DNA of 64,000 nt from Arcicella rosea (GCF_014204325.1 NZ_JACHKT010000020.1:41777-105776); one strand, 5' to 3'. Counted from the stretch's first letter, positions 53,258-62,506 are shown. Numbers and translations: made by a program. The notes: generated by a model from the sequence alone, not told the origin.

Positions 53258-54472
53258 ATGTCTTCAACGCTTTCTTTTCTTTGTATTTCAACTTATTTTA
53301 AAGGGAATGAGTTTTTGCGAGCCTGCAAGCAAGCAGGAAATAAGGTGTATTTACTGACTAACAAAAAGCTAGAGTACAAACCTTGGGTAAGAGAATTTAT
53401 TGATGAAGTATTCTATGTAGAAGAAAAAGCGGATGGTTCTATCGACATGAATGAAGTTATTTTGGGTTTAGCCTATACAATGCGTTCAAGAAAAATTGAT
53501 AGAATTGTAGCTTTGGATGATTTTGATGTAGAAAAAGCGGCTCATCTTCGAGAACACTTTAGAATTCCGGGAATGGGGCAAACCACTGGGAGACATTTTA
53601 GAGATAAACTGGCAATGCGAATGAAAGCTCAGGATGCTGGTATCAAAGTGCCGATGTTTTCTAGCTTGTTTAACGACAACGAAATTTTTGAGTTTACTCA
53701 AAAGGTACAATATCCATGTGTTGTAAAACCTCGCTCAGAAGCTTCTTCAACGGGTATCCGAAAAGTATATAATTCTGGGCAATTATGGGAAGTAGTTCAT
53801 TATTTGGGTGACCGCCGACATGAGTATTTGGTAGAACAATTCAAACCTGGCGATGTTTTTCATGTTGATTCTCTTTCATTGAATGGAGAATTTGTATTTT
53901 CTCGTTCAAGTCAATACTTATCAACACCGATGGAAGTAGCACATGGTGGCGGTATTTTTCGTTCGGTGACAGTTCCTATCGGTTCAACACTTGATGTAGC
54001 ACTTCAAGAAGTAAATGCACAAGTAATGAAAGCTTTTGGCATGAATTACTCTGCCACACATTCTGAATTCATCAAAGACCACGAAACGGGCGAAATTATT
54101 TTTTTAGAAACGGCATCCAGAGTAGGAGGGGCAAATTTGGCGGAAATGGTTGAAGCTTCTTCGGGAATTAACCTGTGGCGAGAATGGGCGAATATAGAAA
54201 CGGCTGTTGCGAAAAATGAAGAGTACGTTTTGCCAACTTTTGAAAATCTGTACTCAGGAATTATTATATCTTTAACAAGGCAGCAATATCCTAATTTAGC
54301 CGAATTTGATGCACCAGAAATTTGCTGGAGAATGAATGAAGAATATCATATTGGACTGATTGTAAAATCTGAAAGTCGTGAAAGAGTAATTGAGATTTTA
54401 GATGATTACGCTCAAAAAATTTATCAAAACTTTCATGCTTCGGCACCAGTTCCCAATAAACCAACACATTAA
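53258..54472 (+). CDS. ATP-grasp domain protein
   Basis: The 404-residue product has a pre-ATP-grasp Rossmann part (1-100), then ATP-grasp lysine residues in QYPCVVKPRSEASSTGIRKV, a GDVFHVDSLSLNGEFV segment, and the metal site FLETASRVGGANLAEMVE. These are features of carboxylate-amine ligases such as carnosine synthase-like enzymes. The substrate is unknown; it is not part of a purine, D-Ala or biotin gene cluster. It follows the aminopeptidase in the same direction, which may point to peptide or amino-acid chemistry. Confidence 0.85.
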   Translation: MSSTLSFLCISTYFKGNEFLRACKQAGNKVYLLTNKKLEYKPWVREFIDEVFYVEEKADGSIDMNEVILGLAYTMRSRKIDRIVALDDFDVEKAAHLREHFRIPGMGQTTGRHFRDKLAMRMKAQDAGIKVPMFSSLFNDNEIFEFTQKVQYPCVVKPRSEASSTGIRKVYNSGQLWEVVHYLGDRRHEYLVEQFKPGDVFHVDSLSLNGEFVFSRSSQYLSTPMEVAHGGGIFRSVTVPIGSTLDVALQEVNAQVMKAFGMNYSATHSEFIKDHETGEIIFLETASRVGGANLAEMVEASSGINLWREWANIETAVAKNEEYVLPTFENLYSGIIISLTRQQYPNLAEFDAPEICWRMNEEYHIGLIVKSESRERVIEILDDYAQKIYQNFHASAPVPNKPTH

Positions 54473-54475
54473 TAG

Positions 54476-54512
54476 AAAAGGCGAAAACCAATCACGGTTT
54501 TCGCCTTTTTTA
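54476..54512. terminator. Strong terminator between ATP-grasp gene and convergent lipoprotein gene
   Basis: AAAAGGCGAAAACC (54476-54489) and GGTTTTCGCCTTTT (54496-54509) form an exact 14-bp stem followed by TTTT. Confidence 0.93.
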
Positions 54513-55412
54513 TTTTCTTTTACTTTGATACAAATGCACTGGAATTTTATTGTCGCTTTCTTCGCTAATTGTATAAAAACTTGAGCCATCGCTACTAAAG
54601 CAAATGCCTTCTCCTTGTGGTTCGGCAGTGTAGGGCAATAAACTTGCAGCACGTTTCAACGCTGTTGGAATACTTTCATTACTTTGTCGTCGCCAATGAA
54701 AAACTTGCAGATAATTTTTGATTAATATTTCTTGATTATCCGAAGAAATACTTCCATCTGTAATATAAAATGCTTGATTTGTTCCTAATGAAAATGATAC
54801 TTCTTCCACAAATTCAGCCGTCATGGTTTGGGTGAAAGACTGCGGGAAAGGAAGTCTGTAAAGTCGCTGATTTTTTTCTCGCTTACTTAAAATATAAATG
54901 TCTTTACTTTGCTGGTCAATCAACATACATTCTGCATCTCTTGCCCCGTCAGGATATTTAAAAGTAATTTTTTGAACATTTTTCAGCGTATTGACTGTAG
55001 GCGTGTTGCTTGTAATTGTTGGTTCAGCTACTTTATAAATAGCACAATTTTCATATTGAGCATTATTGTCGCCAATTTCGCCAATGTATAAATATGAACC
55101 TTCTGGAAAAGTAGCGATTGCTATTGCTTCCCAATCACGATTTGTTGCACCTTCTACATTAAACTGAAATAAACCTTTCCCATTTTTATCAATCAAGAAA
55201 ATCCTGTTTTCGTCACCGCTGTCGTTGTGTGTCCAGAAATAATCTTTATTTTTCTGACTAGCAATTAACCCAGAGGCTTCGTTTATAGCCTTGTTTTCAA
55301 GTAATCCTGCGTCAATTGGATTGTCGAAATTATCACTAGCTGTCGGTGTTGGATTTGGCTTTTTTTCACAAGAAAACAAAGCCATTAAAAGTAGAATAAG
55401 AAGCTTTTTCAT
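54510..55412 (-). CDS. Lipoprotein with beta-propeller-like domain, unknown
   Basis: The 300-residue product from ATG 55412 has a lipobox (LMALFSCEKK, Cys15) and a domain rich in repeated strand motifs (EASGLIASQKNKDYFWTHNDSGDENRIFLID, DWEAIAIATFPEGSYLYIGEIGDNNAQY, GARDAECMLIDQQSKDIYILSKREK, AEPQGEGICFSSDGSSFYTISEE) that resembles a six- or seven-bladed beta-propeller. It is not GldD, which usually follows gldE. It begins 22 bp after the gldE stop and is co-directional, so it may be co-transcribed with it. Confidence 0.78.
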   Translation of the reverse strand: MKKLLILLLMALFSCEKKPNPTPTASDNFDNPIDAGLLENKAINEASGLIASQKNKDYFWTHNDSGDENRIFLIDKNGKGLFQFNVEGATNRDWEAIAIATFPEGSYLYIGEIGDNNAQYENCAIYKVAEPTITSNTPTVNTLKNVQKITFKYPDGARDAECMLIDQQSKDIYILSKREKNQRLYRLPFPQSFTQTMTAEFVEEVSFSLGTNQAFYITDGSISSDNQEILIKNYLQVFHWRRQSNESIPTALKRAASLLPYTAEPQGEGICFSSDGSSFYTISEESDNKIPVHLYQSKRK

Positions 55413-55434
55413 AGTGAGATTGATGTTGAAAAGC

Positions 55435-56811
55435 CTATTCACTTTCCTTTGGTGGTGTATTTGTATTGACTTCTTCTACTTTGGGCGTTACTTTTACTTT
55501 TTTGATTCTACGAGTATCTACAGAAGAAATTCTGAATTTATATTTTTCATATTCAATTTCTTCGCCAGCATGTGGTAGCCTTGTAAAAAGCTCAATCAAA
55601 AGTCCAGCAAGCGATTCACTATCTCCTCTGGCTTTATCAAAATAATCATTATCAAGTCCCAAGGCACGGCACACATCATTCAAAGAAACTTTTCCTTCAA
55701 ATTCAAAAGAACCATCGCTAAGTTTAACATAACCCAAGTCTTCCACGTCCGATTCATCATGAATATCACCTACAATTTCTTCGATAATATCCTCCATCGT
55801 CACGATTCCTTCTGTTTCTCCATACTCATTTACAACAACCGCCATGTGTACTCTTTTCTCTTGAAAATCGTAGAGCAAATCATCAATTTTTTTACTTTCT
55901 GGAATAAAAAAAGTTTGATGTAACAAATCTTGCCATTTAAAATGTTCATCTTTTTCAAGATGTGGCAAAAGGTCTTTAATGTATAAAATACCTTCTATTT
56001 TATCGATGGTTTCTTTGTAAACGGGTACTCTCGAATAGCCAGATTTATTGATTTTATCCATCAATTCATGGAAATCAAAAGCAATATCAAAAGCTGTAAT
56101 GTCTCTTCTTGAACGCATTACACTTTTTGCCGAAGTACTTCCAAAATTTACAATTCCTTTTAAAATGTCTTTTTCTTGTTCTGATGTGTCTTTGCCTGTA
56201 GTAATTTCTAAGGCATGATTTAGCTCGTCGGCAGTGATGGTATAACCTTTTCTTTCTACTCTTTTTTCAATAATGTTACTGATTCCTAACAAAACTGAAG
56301 ACAGAGGTTGAAAAATGATAGTTGCAATTTCTAATAATGGAGCAGTGATTTTAGCAAAGCGAAGGTTGTTTTGTTGCGCCCAAACTTTGGGAATGAGTTC
56401 TCCAAAAAATGTAATGATAAAAGTAACACCCACTAAAAGGACTAACGTAGCGACTAGTCCTTCTTTTTCTTTTTCGCCAACTACTTGTTCAGTAACATAA
56501 GTAGCAACGGTAATAAAGGTAATGTTTACTAAATTGATAGAAATCAACAAAGTAGCAAGTAGTAATTGTGGTTTGTCTAGTAATTTAGAGATTTTTCTTT
56601 CTGTACCGCTTTCACTTTCTCTACAAGCCGAACGTTCGTCGGCAGATAAAGAAAAGAATGCTACTTCAGAGCCAGCCAATAGAGCTGATAAAACCAATAA
56701 GCCCAATAGAATCAAGGCATTGATTCCATAAACGCTATAAGAAGAGGTGCTTTCAACTTGGGCTAAAAGCACCAAAATCGGGTTAGGTTCGTCGGATAAT
56801 CGGGTTTCCAA
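55435..56811 (-). CDS. gldE: Gliding motility-associated protein GldE (CNNM/CBS/CorC)
   Basis: The 458-residue product has a CNNM (DUF21) membrane domain (about 25-200, LLGLLVLSALLAGSEVAFFSL and LVNITFITVATYV), two CBS repeats (SVMRSRRDITAF to RVPVYKETIDKIEGILYIKDLLPHL, then HMAVVVNEYGETEGIVTMEDIIEEIVGDIHDE) and a C-terminal CorC_HlyC domain. It belongs to the magnesium-transport-like GldE group linked to gliding/type IX function in Bacteroidota. It is part of the conserved HU-mutY-ssb-gldE neighbourhood. Confidence 0.94.
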   Translation of the reverse strand: METRLSDEPNPILVLLAQVESTSSYSVYGINALILLGLLVLSALLAGSEVAFFSLSADERSACRESESGTERKISKLLDKPQLLLATLLISINLVNITFITVATYVTEQVVGEKEKEGLVATLVLLVGVTFIITFFGELIPKVWAQQNNLRFAKITAPLLEIATIIFQPLSSVLLGISNIIEKRVERKGYTITADELNHALEITTGKDTSEQEKDILKGIVNFGSTSAKSVMRSRRDITAFDIAFDFHELMDKINKSGYSRVPVYKETIDKIEGILYIKDLLPHLEKDEHFKWQDLLHQTFFIPESKKIDDLLYDFQEKRVHMAVVVNEYGETEGIVTMEDIIEEIVGDIHDESDVEDLGYVKLSDGSFEFEGKVSLNDVCRALGLDNDYFDKARGDSESLAGLLIELFTRLPHAGEEIEYEKYKFRISSVDTRRIKKVKVTPKVEEVNTNTPPKESE

Positions 56812-56834
56812 AATATAATGGGTTTTAGTTTTTA

Positions 56835-56927
56835 GTGATTAAATTGAAATGATTGGTAATTAAGCGTTTTCAGGTTATCGTTTTGATAGTTTTGAATGAA
56901 AAATATTAATTACCAATCTCTAATCAC
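56835..56927. repeat. Imperfect long inverted repeat between ssb and gldE
   Basis: GTGATTA (56835-56841) and ATTGGTAATTAA (56852-56863) are complementary to TTAATTACCAAT (56906-56917) and TAATCAC (56921-56927). The resulting long-stemmed hairpin with a 42-nt loop lies in the transcribed gap between ssb and gldE, without a T-run, and may affect mRNA stability or be a duplication relic. Confidence 0.5.
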
Positions 56928-56942
56928 CAAGTAACTTTTAAT

Positions 56943-57413
56943 TTAAAATGGTAAATCATCACTGTCGTCACTATCAGCATTGTTGTTGAATTCAGGTGCT
57001 GGTGTTGCTGTTCTTACTGGTGCTGGACGTTGCTGTTGTGTCGGTATTGCCGCACCACTTTCTGCACCTCCTTCATTATTTGCTCTACCGCCAACCAAGG
57101 TCATTGAAGTACCTCTAATTTTAACGGCTTTTCTAACAATATTATCTTTATCAGTATATTCTTCAGTACGAATTTTGCCTTCTACATACACTGAATCTCC
57201 TTTATGAAGATATTGTTCTGCGATGTTTGCCAAATTGTCCCAAAGTTCAATTCTATGCCATTCTGTTTGTTCTACTCTTTGACCATCCTTGTTATTGTAT
57301 GCCTCAGAGGTTGCAATGCTAAAAGTTGTCACTTTCGAGCCACTCGGTAGGGATCTTACTTCTGGATCAGAGCCCAATCTTCCTAAAAGAATTACTTTGT
57401 TTACGCCAGCCAT
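56943..57413 (-). CDS. ssb: Single-stranded DNA-binding protein
   Basis: The 156-residue product has the OB-fold (VNKVILLGRLGSDPEVRSLPSG to KIRTEEYTDKDN) and an acidic flexible tail ending DSDDSDDLPF, the partner-recruiting tip. It coats ssDNA in replication and repair. It stands between mutY and gldE on the reverse strand. Confidence 0.96.
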   Translation of the reverse strand: MAGVNKVILLGRLGSDPEVRSLPSGSKVTTFSIATSEAYNNKDGQRVEQTEWHRIELWDNLANIAEQYLHKGDSVYVEGKIRTEEYTDKDNIVRKAVKIRGTSMTLVGGRANNEGGAESGAAIPTQQQRPAPVRTATPAPEFNNNADSDDSDDLPF

Positions 57414-57551
57414 TTTTGTTTATTTTTAAAGTTTGAGAACATGTTTGAATTTACTATAAAACTGTGCAAATTACAAATTTGTAGAAGGTAGCTAAAGGTA
57501 ATTTAGGCTATATCTATTTACAAAAAAGTTCATTCTAAAAAGTCTGTTTTT

Positions 57552-58643
57552 TTATTCAAATACATACTCTTTTAAGTAATTATTTACCAAAGTTGATTTT
57601 GGCAAATCGTCAACTTCATTGAGGTTGTACCATTCAAGTTCTTGTGGCAAATGTAAAAGAAAACTATTATTAACTTCTAAATGCCAAAATTTTGTTTGTA
57701 TGCGTTGATGAGTAAGTATATGGGTGTATATGCTTGATTCTCTTTTGATTAAGGATTCTTTTATTAATTCAGACAAGAAAGTGTCTTCCATAGCAAGATA
57801 CGATAAATCTTGAATATTTTCCTCAATTTCTTTCAGATAAAAATCATACATTCCTTCCCAAACATCCCTTCCTAATCTTTTACGCATGGCAAAAATACCA
57901 TTTTGTTCGATGATAAAGTAATTAAAAAAACGTTCTTTTACTTTTACTTTCTTTGATTTTACAGGAAGATGTGCCACTTGTCCACTTGCATTGGCAACAC
58001 ATTCCATTGAAAGCGTGCAAAACATACAATTGGGCGAAGCAGGAGTACACTGAATTGCACCAAATTCCATAATGGCTTGGTTGTGCGTAGCCGAATTGCT
58101 TGTAGGTAACACACTTTCAGCTAATTGTGTAAATACTTTTTTGGCATCTTTCCCAGAAATATCAGTCACTTCGCCAAACACTCTTGAAAGTACTCTGTAC
58201 ACATTACCATCTAAAACAGCTACTTTTTCACCAAAAGCAAAAGAGGCAATCGCCGCAGCAGTATAAGTACCAATTCCTTTTAATTTTAATAATTCTGAAT
58301 ACTTTTCTGGAAATATGCCGTTATAATCTTCAACAACCATTTTGGCAGTTTTGTGTAAATTCCTTGCTCTGGAATAATAACCCAAACCTTGCCAAAGTCT
58401 GAGTACTTCGTTTTCATCAGCATTGGCTAAATCTTGCACAGTTGGGAAGGCTTCCACAAATTTATAATAATAAGGCATGCCTTGTGCCACCCTAGTTTGT
58501 TGAAGAATAATTTCGGATAACCAGATATAATATGGATTCTGGGTGTTTCGCCAAGGTAAATCTCGTTTGTGTTGAAGATACCAATTTGTAATCTTTTTTG
58601 AGAAAAAATCGTTTTTCAAGGGATGAGTAGTTTGTTTGTTCAC
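57552..58643 (-). CDS. mutY: A/G-specific adenine glycosylase MutY
   Basis: The 363-residue product excises A opposite 8-oxoG. It has the HhH-GPD core (LSEIILQQTRVAQGMPYY and LKGIGTYTAAAIASFAFGE), the [4Fe-4S] cysteines as C-x6-C-x2-C-x5-C and a C-terminal NUDIX-like lesion-recognition domain. It is divergent from HU and upstream of ssb in the usual Bacteroidota order. An ATG at the start gives MNKQTTHPLKNDFFSKK. Confidence 0.95.
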   Translation of the reverse strand: MNKQTTHPLKNDFFSKKITNWYLQHKRDLPWRNTQNPYYIWLSEIILQQTRVAQGMPYYYKFVEAFPTVQDLANADENEVLRLWQGLGYYSRARNLHKTAKMVVEDYNGIFPEKYSELLKLKGIGTYTAAAIASFAFGEKVAVLDGNVYRVLSRVFGEVTDISGKDAKKVFTQLAESVLPTSNSATHNQAIMEFGAIQCTPASPNCMFCTLSMECVANASGQVAHLPVKSKKVKVKERFFNYFIIEQNGIFAMRKRLGRDVWEGMYDFYLKEIEENIQDLSYLAMEDTFLSELIKESLIKRESSIYTHILTHQRIQTKFWHLEVNNSFLLHLPQELEWYNLNEVDDLPKSTLVNNYLKEYVFE

Positions 58644-58968
58644 AAATAGAGATTTGTACTTAAAATGAGTGATTTTGTTGCTTTTTCAAGAAAATCACGT
58701 AAAAATTGATATTCGAGAACGGTTTTAAGTTTTGACAAACGGTTCAAAATTAGGCAATTACGAAAAAAAAGTTCTGATAATATTTTTTTGTTTCTTTCAT
58801 AATTCAAACCAAAGCCGTACCTTTGTGACCCTTAATAATCAAGGGGTTACGAAAGTAATGATTTCATCACTAAAATCAAGGTGAACTCTACCGTTATTTT
58901 CAATGCTGAAACGCAACCAATCATTATTTGTTTAACATATTTTTTATTAATCCTAAAATTTTCAAAAA
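58644..58968. other. 325-bp divergent intergenic region mutY / HU
   Basis: Holds the HU promoter (58797-58825) and a leader of about 135 nt with one weak CCTT...AAGG stem. The mutY promoter must be on the other strand but no clear TAnnTTTG box is seen. Confidence 0.5.
58797..58825 (+). promoter_or_regulatory. Promoter for the HU gene
   Basis: TTTG (58797-58800) and TACCTTTG (58818-58825) with a 17-bp spacer match the Bacteroidota consensus apart from the slightly short spacing; start near 58832, about 137 nt before the GTG start. Confidence 0.65.
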
Positions 58969-59253
58969 GTGACTAAAGCAGACGTAATCGCAGAAATTTC
59001 AGACAAGACTGGTATCGACAAAGCAGATGTATCAAGTGCAATCGAATCTTTCTTTTCGGTAGTTAAAGACAACCTTGCGAATGGTGAACCAATTTATGTA
59101 AGAGGTTTCGGAAGTTTTGTAAACAAGAAAAGAGCACATAAAATTGCTCGTAACATCTCTAAGAACACTTCAATTGAGATTCCAGAACACTTTATTCCTA
59201 GTTTCAAGCCTGCAAAAACTTTTGTAGAACAGGTTAAGTCAAACGCAAAATAG
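58969..59253 (+). CDS. HU/IHF-family DNA-binding protein
   Basis: The 94-residue product from a GTG start (TKADVIAEISDKTGIDKADVSSAIESFFSVV) has the HU fold, including the beta-arm region YVRGFGSFVNKKRAHKIARNI and the conserved PSFKPAK loop followed by the final helix. It bends and compacts DNA. No ATG is in frame nearby, and the GTG matches the normal family start. It leads the conserved HU/mutY/ssb neighbourhood on the opposite strand. Confidence 0.94.
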   Translation: MTKADVIAEISDKTGIDKADVSSAIESFFSVVKDNLANGEPIYVRGFGSFVNKKRAHKIARNISKNTSIEIPEHFIPSFKPAKTFVEQVKSNAK

Positions 59254-59369
59254 ATTAAGTTTAGTTGTCTGTTCAAATTCTTTGTTATCCATGAGTGGCA
59301 CTTTAACAGTGATTTGGGTTTTAAATTTACCTTAACAGATAAATTAATAGCTTAAAAAACTAAAAAATC

Positions 59370-60227
59370 ATGCAAAAGTCTTTTATCATTATCATCGTAA
59401 TTGCCTTCGGTTTAGTTGGCGGTTTATACAGTTTACCCAAAGTAGTTGTTAGTGATGAGAAGAGGAAGTTGGAGCAATCTTCAAATGAAGTACCTGCTGC
59501 AACTGCTAATCGTGATAAACCGACAGCATCGAAAACAGAAGAAAGTGAAAGCCATGGTGCTACATTGAGTGTTGAACAGCAACGTGTGATTGCGCAATTG
59601 AAGGGGAGTTATTTGAATGGGAGTACAGCGAAAGTAAAAATGAAGGCAGCGGATGAATTAATCGCTAAATTTGTGGAATACACTCGCTTCGACAGTGCAG
59701 CTTATTATGCTGAGGAAGTAGCCAACAAAATCGAACCCTCAGAAACGAATTGGATGAAAGCAGGTAATTTGTATTACGAAGCATTTACCTACTCGCTTCA
59801 AGCAGAAAAAACAACTGTGTTAGGGGAAAAGGCCAGAGAGATTTTTACGAAAGTTTTGGCGAAAAATCCTGAAAACTTGTTGGCAAAAACCAACATGGCA
59901 ATGACTTACGTTTCAACTTCTACGCCCATGCAGGGAATTACGATGTTGAGAGAAGTAATTGCAAAGGAACCAGATTATGAACCAGCTTTGTTCAGTTTAG
60001 GTATTTTATCGATTCGTTCAAATCAGTTTGGAAAAGCGGTTGAACGTTTCAAACAAATTTTAAAGAATAACCCGTCGAATTCTAAGGCGGCTTTGAATTT
60101 AGGATATTGTTTAGCTGAACTAGATAGAAAGGAAGAAGCTAAGGAAATTCTTGAAAAAGTACTGAATAATAGTACAGATTCACAAGAAAAAGCCGCAGCA
60201 AATGAAATTCTGTCAAAATTAAAGTAA
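59370..60227 (+). CDS. Membrane-anchored TPR protein
   Basis: The 285-residue product has one N-terminal hydrophobic segment (MQKSFIIIIVIAFGLVGGLYSLPKVVV, anchor or signal), a Ser/Glu-rich linker and TPR-like helices (AYYAEEVANKIEPSETNWMKAGNLYYEAF and PDYEPALFSLGILSIRSNQFGKAVERFKQILKNNPSNSKAALNLGYCLAELDRKEEA). It lies after HU in the same direction and upstream of the COX24-like mini-gene, a combination also seen in other Bacteroidota. Its function is unknown; likely an envelope scaffold. Confidence 0.82.
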   Translation: MQKSFIIIIVIAFGLVGGLYSLPKVVVSDEKRKLEQSSNEVPAATANRDKPTASKTEESESHGATLSVEQQRVIAQLKGSYLNGSTAKVKMKAADELIAKFVEYTRFDSAAYYAEEVANKIEPSETNWMKAGNLYYEAFTYSLQAEKTTVLGEKAREIFTKVLAKNPENLLAKTNMAMTYVSTSTPMQGITMLREVIAKEPDYEPALFSLGILSIRSNQFGKAVERFKQILKNNPSNSKAALNLGYCLAELDRKEEAKEILEKVLNNSTDSQEKAAANEILSKLK

Positions 60228-60320
60228 TATTGCATTTTAAATATTACTTTTCGAGCTTCTTTAGCATCAGAAATACAAAAAAATTAAACATATTTTTAAC
60301 ATTTAAATCCTTTTATAATC

Positions 60321-60410
60321 ATGCCTTGCGGAAAAAAAAGAAAGAGACATAAGATCTCAACGCACAAAAGAAAGAAGCGTCTTAGAAAAAGTAGACATAA
60401 GAAGAAGTAG
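60321..60410 (+). CDS. 29-residue basic AURKAIP1/COX24-domain (bS22/mS38-like) protein
   Basis: Too short for common ORF cutoffs. From ATG 60321 to TAG 60408-60410 it reads MPCGKKRKRHKISTHKRKK followed by RLRKSRHKKK, nearly all Lys/Arg/His, the hallmark of the COX24/AURKAIP1 domain, which in mitochondria is ribosomal protein mS38 and in mycobacteria bS22. A ribosome component is a reasonable inference for Bacteroidota. It has a good terminator 70 bp downstream. Confidence 0.85.
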   Translation: MPCGKKRKRHKISTHKRKKRLRKSRHKKK

Positions 60411-60934
60411 TTAAGGCAATAAGGAATGGGCAAAGTAAATATTTATTACGACTCTTTTTTCCTTTCGCCTTGGTACCCAAAAAACAGGCAGAATCTCCTT
60501 TGTGGAATTTGCCTGTTTTTGTTGTTTTTGTGAGATTGTTTGCTTGAAAGAAAAGTTTAATTACATAAAGGTTTCATTCTCAGTTTTTTATGTAATTATT
60601 GGTCATGACATCTTGGGGATATGTAGTGATTTTGATAAAAAATGTTAAGTATTAATCTTGAATATTCTTTATCAATTATTTGTTAAATCATTTGCTTAAC
60701 CAAGAAATTCACCCACATTAAAGTCAACTTAAAAAAATTAAATTACAGACAGATTTCATTTAATAATTATCGTTTTAAACGATGATTCCCCTAATAAAAA
60801 ATCGATTTTTTCCTTTTTTTCTAGGCTCGCACATATCTGTAATTTCCTAATTTTTTAAAGACTTAACTCAAAAGCATACTCACTAACTACGACGTCCTTC
60901 ATATCTCTTTCATTTCTAAATGCTTTAATCACCT
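60411..60934. other. 524-bp intergenic region before rng
   Basis: After the terminator at 60481-60524 it is AT-rich and contains two palindromes upstream of rng: ATCGTTTTAAACGAT (60769-60783) and AAAAAATCGATTTTTT (60796-60811). RNase E/G mRNAs in other bacteria have autoregulatory leaders, so these may matter. No gene is visible. Confidence 0.5.
60481..60524 (+). terminator. Terminator after the COX24-like gene
   Basis: AAAACAGGCAgAAT (from 60481) pairs with ATTtGCCTGTTTT (to 60519), followed by TGTTG. Located 70 bp after the small gene. Confidence 0.85.
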
Positions 60935-62491
60935 GTGAGTAATGAATTAATTATCAATTCGACTCCCAAAGGTGACCGCATAGCTTTGTTGCAAGACAAG
61001 CGTATTGTGGAATACCACTTAGAGGAGTCTGAACCACACTTTTCAGTCGGAGATATTTATCTCGGGACAGTCAAGAAGATGGTAACGGGATTGAACGCTG
61101 CCTTTATTGATATTGGCTATGAGAAAGACGCCTTTCTTCATTATCATGACTTAGGGCCGAACGTCAATTCCCTAAACAAATTTACGAAAGAGGTTATCGC
61201 TGAAAGATTACAGTCTGGACGATTAGATAACTTTAAGCTTGAACCTGAAATTGACAAGCACGATAAAATTGATAAAGTATTAAGCAAAAATACCCCAATT
61301 TTAGTGCAGGTCGTGAAGGAACCTATCTCGACAAAAGGCCCTCGTTTATCTTGCGATATTTCTATTGCAGGACGTTATACGGTTTTAGTCCCTTTTTCGA
61401 ATGGGGTGAATATCTCCAAGAAAATTACCGCAAAAGCTGAACGTCAGCGTTTACAACGTTTGATGTCTTCGATTAAACCTGCGAATTTTGGAGTGATTGT
61501 AAGAACAGTAGCCGAAGGAAAAGAAGTAGAGGAATTGGATAAAGACCTCCGTGAATCCATCGCTAAATGGGATGCTGGTATGAAAGCACTGAAAAGTGCG
61601 AAGCCACGTGACAAAATAATCGGTGAGATGAGTCGTGCAACATCAATGTTGCGTGATTTATTAAATGAAAATTTTGATAGCGTTGTTGTTGATACGCCCG
61701 AATTGTTTCAAGAAGCCCGCAATTATGTTTCGAATATTGCTCCTGAAAAGGAAAAAATTGTGAAACTTCATCAAGGTAAAAATAAAGTTTTTGAACAATT
61801 GGGTATCGAAAAACAACTGAAAATGTTGTTTGGTCGCTCAGTAAGTTTACCGCAAGGTGGCTATTTAATTGTAGAACATACAGAAGCTTTACACGTAATT
61901 GATGTAAACTCTGGTAATAAATCTAACAATGAGGATGGTCAAGAAGCGACGGCGCTGAGTGTAAACCGTGAAGCTGCTAAAGAGATTGCTCGTCAGTTAA
62001 GACTGCGAGATATGGGCGGAATTATCGTCATCGACTTTATTGATATGAAAAGACCTGAAAACAAGAAATTGATTCAGGACATCATGAAAGAAGAAATGAA
62101 AACCGACCGTTCGAAATATACCATTTTGCCTTTGACGAAGTTTGGTTTAATGCAAATTACTCGTCAACGTGTTCGTCCTGAGATGAATGTAGTTACGGCA
62201 GAGAACTGCCCAACTTGTGGCGGAACAGGTAAAATTACAGCAAGTATTGCGATTTCGGATATTATCGAGCATCATCTTGAACACATTCTTGAGAAGCAAA
62301 ACGAAAAGAAACCAACAATTTTATTACATCCATTTTTACACGCATATTTTACAAAAGGTTTCCCTTCAATCCGTATGAAGTGGTTCTTTAAATATAAAAC
62401 TTGGGTGAATTTAATTCAGGATACTTCCTTTGGAATTACAGATTTTAAATTTCTGAACGACCACAGTGAGCCAATCGAATTAAATGGATAA
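60935..62491 (+). CDS. rng: Ribonuclease G/E family
   Basis: The 518-residue endoribonuclease has an S1 domain (about 38-130, VGDIYLGTVKKMVTGLNAAFIDIG), the catalytic core with metal-binding Asp323 in HVIDVNSG and Asp367 in GIIVIDFIDM, and a zinc-link NCPTCGGTGK at 424-433. The length is typical of RNase G-like proteins without the RNase E scaffold tail. It starts from a GTG at 60935 (no ATG in frame). It processes rRNA and decays mRNA. The structured leader and terminator suggest a monocistronic unit. Confidence 0.94.
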   Translation: MSNELIINSTPKGDRIALLQDKRIVEYHLEESEPHFSVGDIYLGTVKKMVTGLNAAFIDIGYEKDAFLHYHDLGPNVNSLNKFTKEVIAERLQSGRLDNFKLEPEIDKHDKIDKVLSKNTPILVQVVKEPISTKGPRLSCDISIAGRYTVLVPFSNGVNISKKITAKAERQRLQRLMSSIKPANFGVIVRTVAEGKEVEELDKDLRESIAKWDAGMKALKSAKPRDKIIGEMSRATSMLRDLLNENFDSVVVDTPELFQEARNYVSNIAPEKEKIVKLHQGKNKVFEQLGIEKQLKMLFGRSVSLPQGGYLIVEHTEALHVIDVNSGNKSNNEDGQEATALSVNREAAKEIARQLRLRDMGGIIVIDFIDMKRPENKKLIQDIMKEEMKTDRSKYTILPLTKFGLMQITRQRVRPEMNVVTAENCPTCGGTGKITASIAISDIIEHHLEHILEKQNEKKPTILLHPFLHAYFTKGFPSIRMKWFFKYKTWVNLIQDTSFGITDFKFLNDHSEPIELNG

Positions 62492-62506
62492 ACAATCATT
62501 ACTTGT

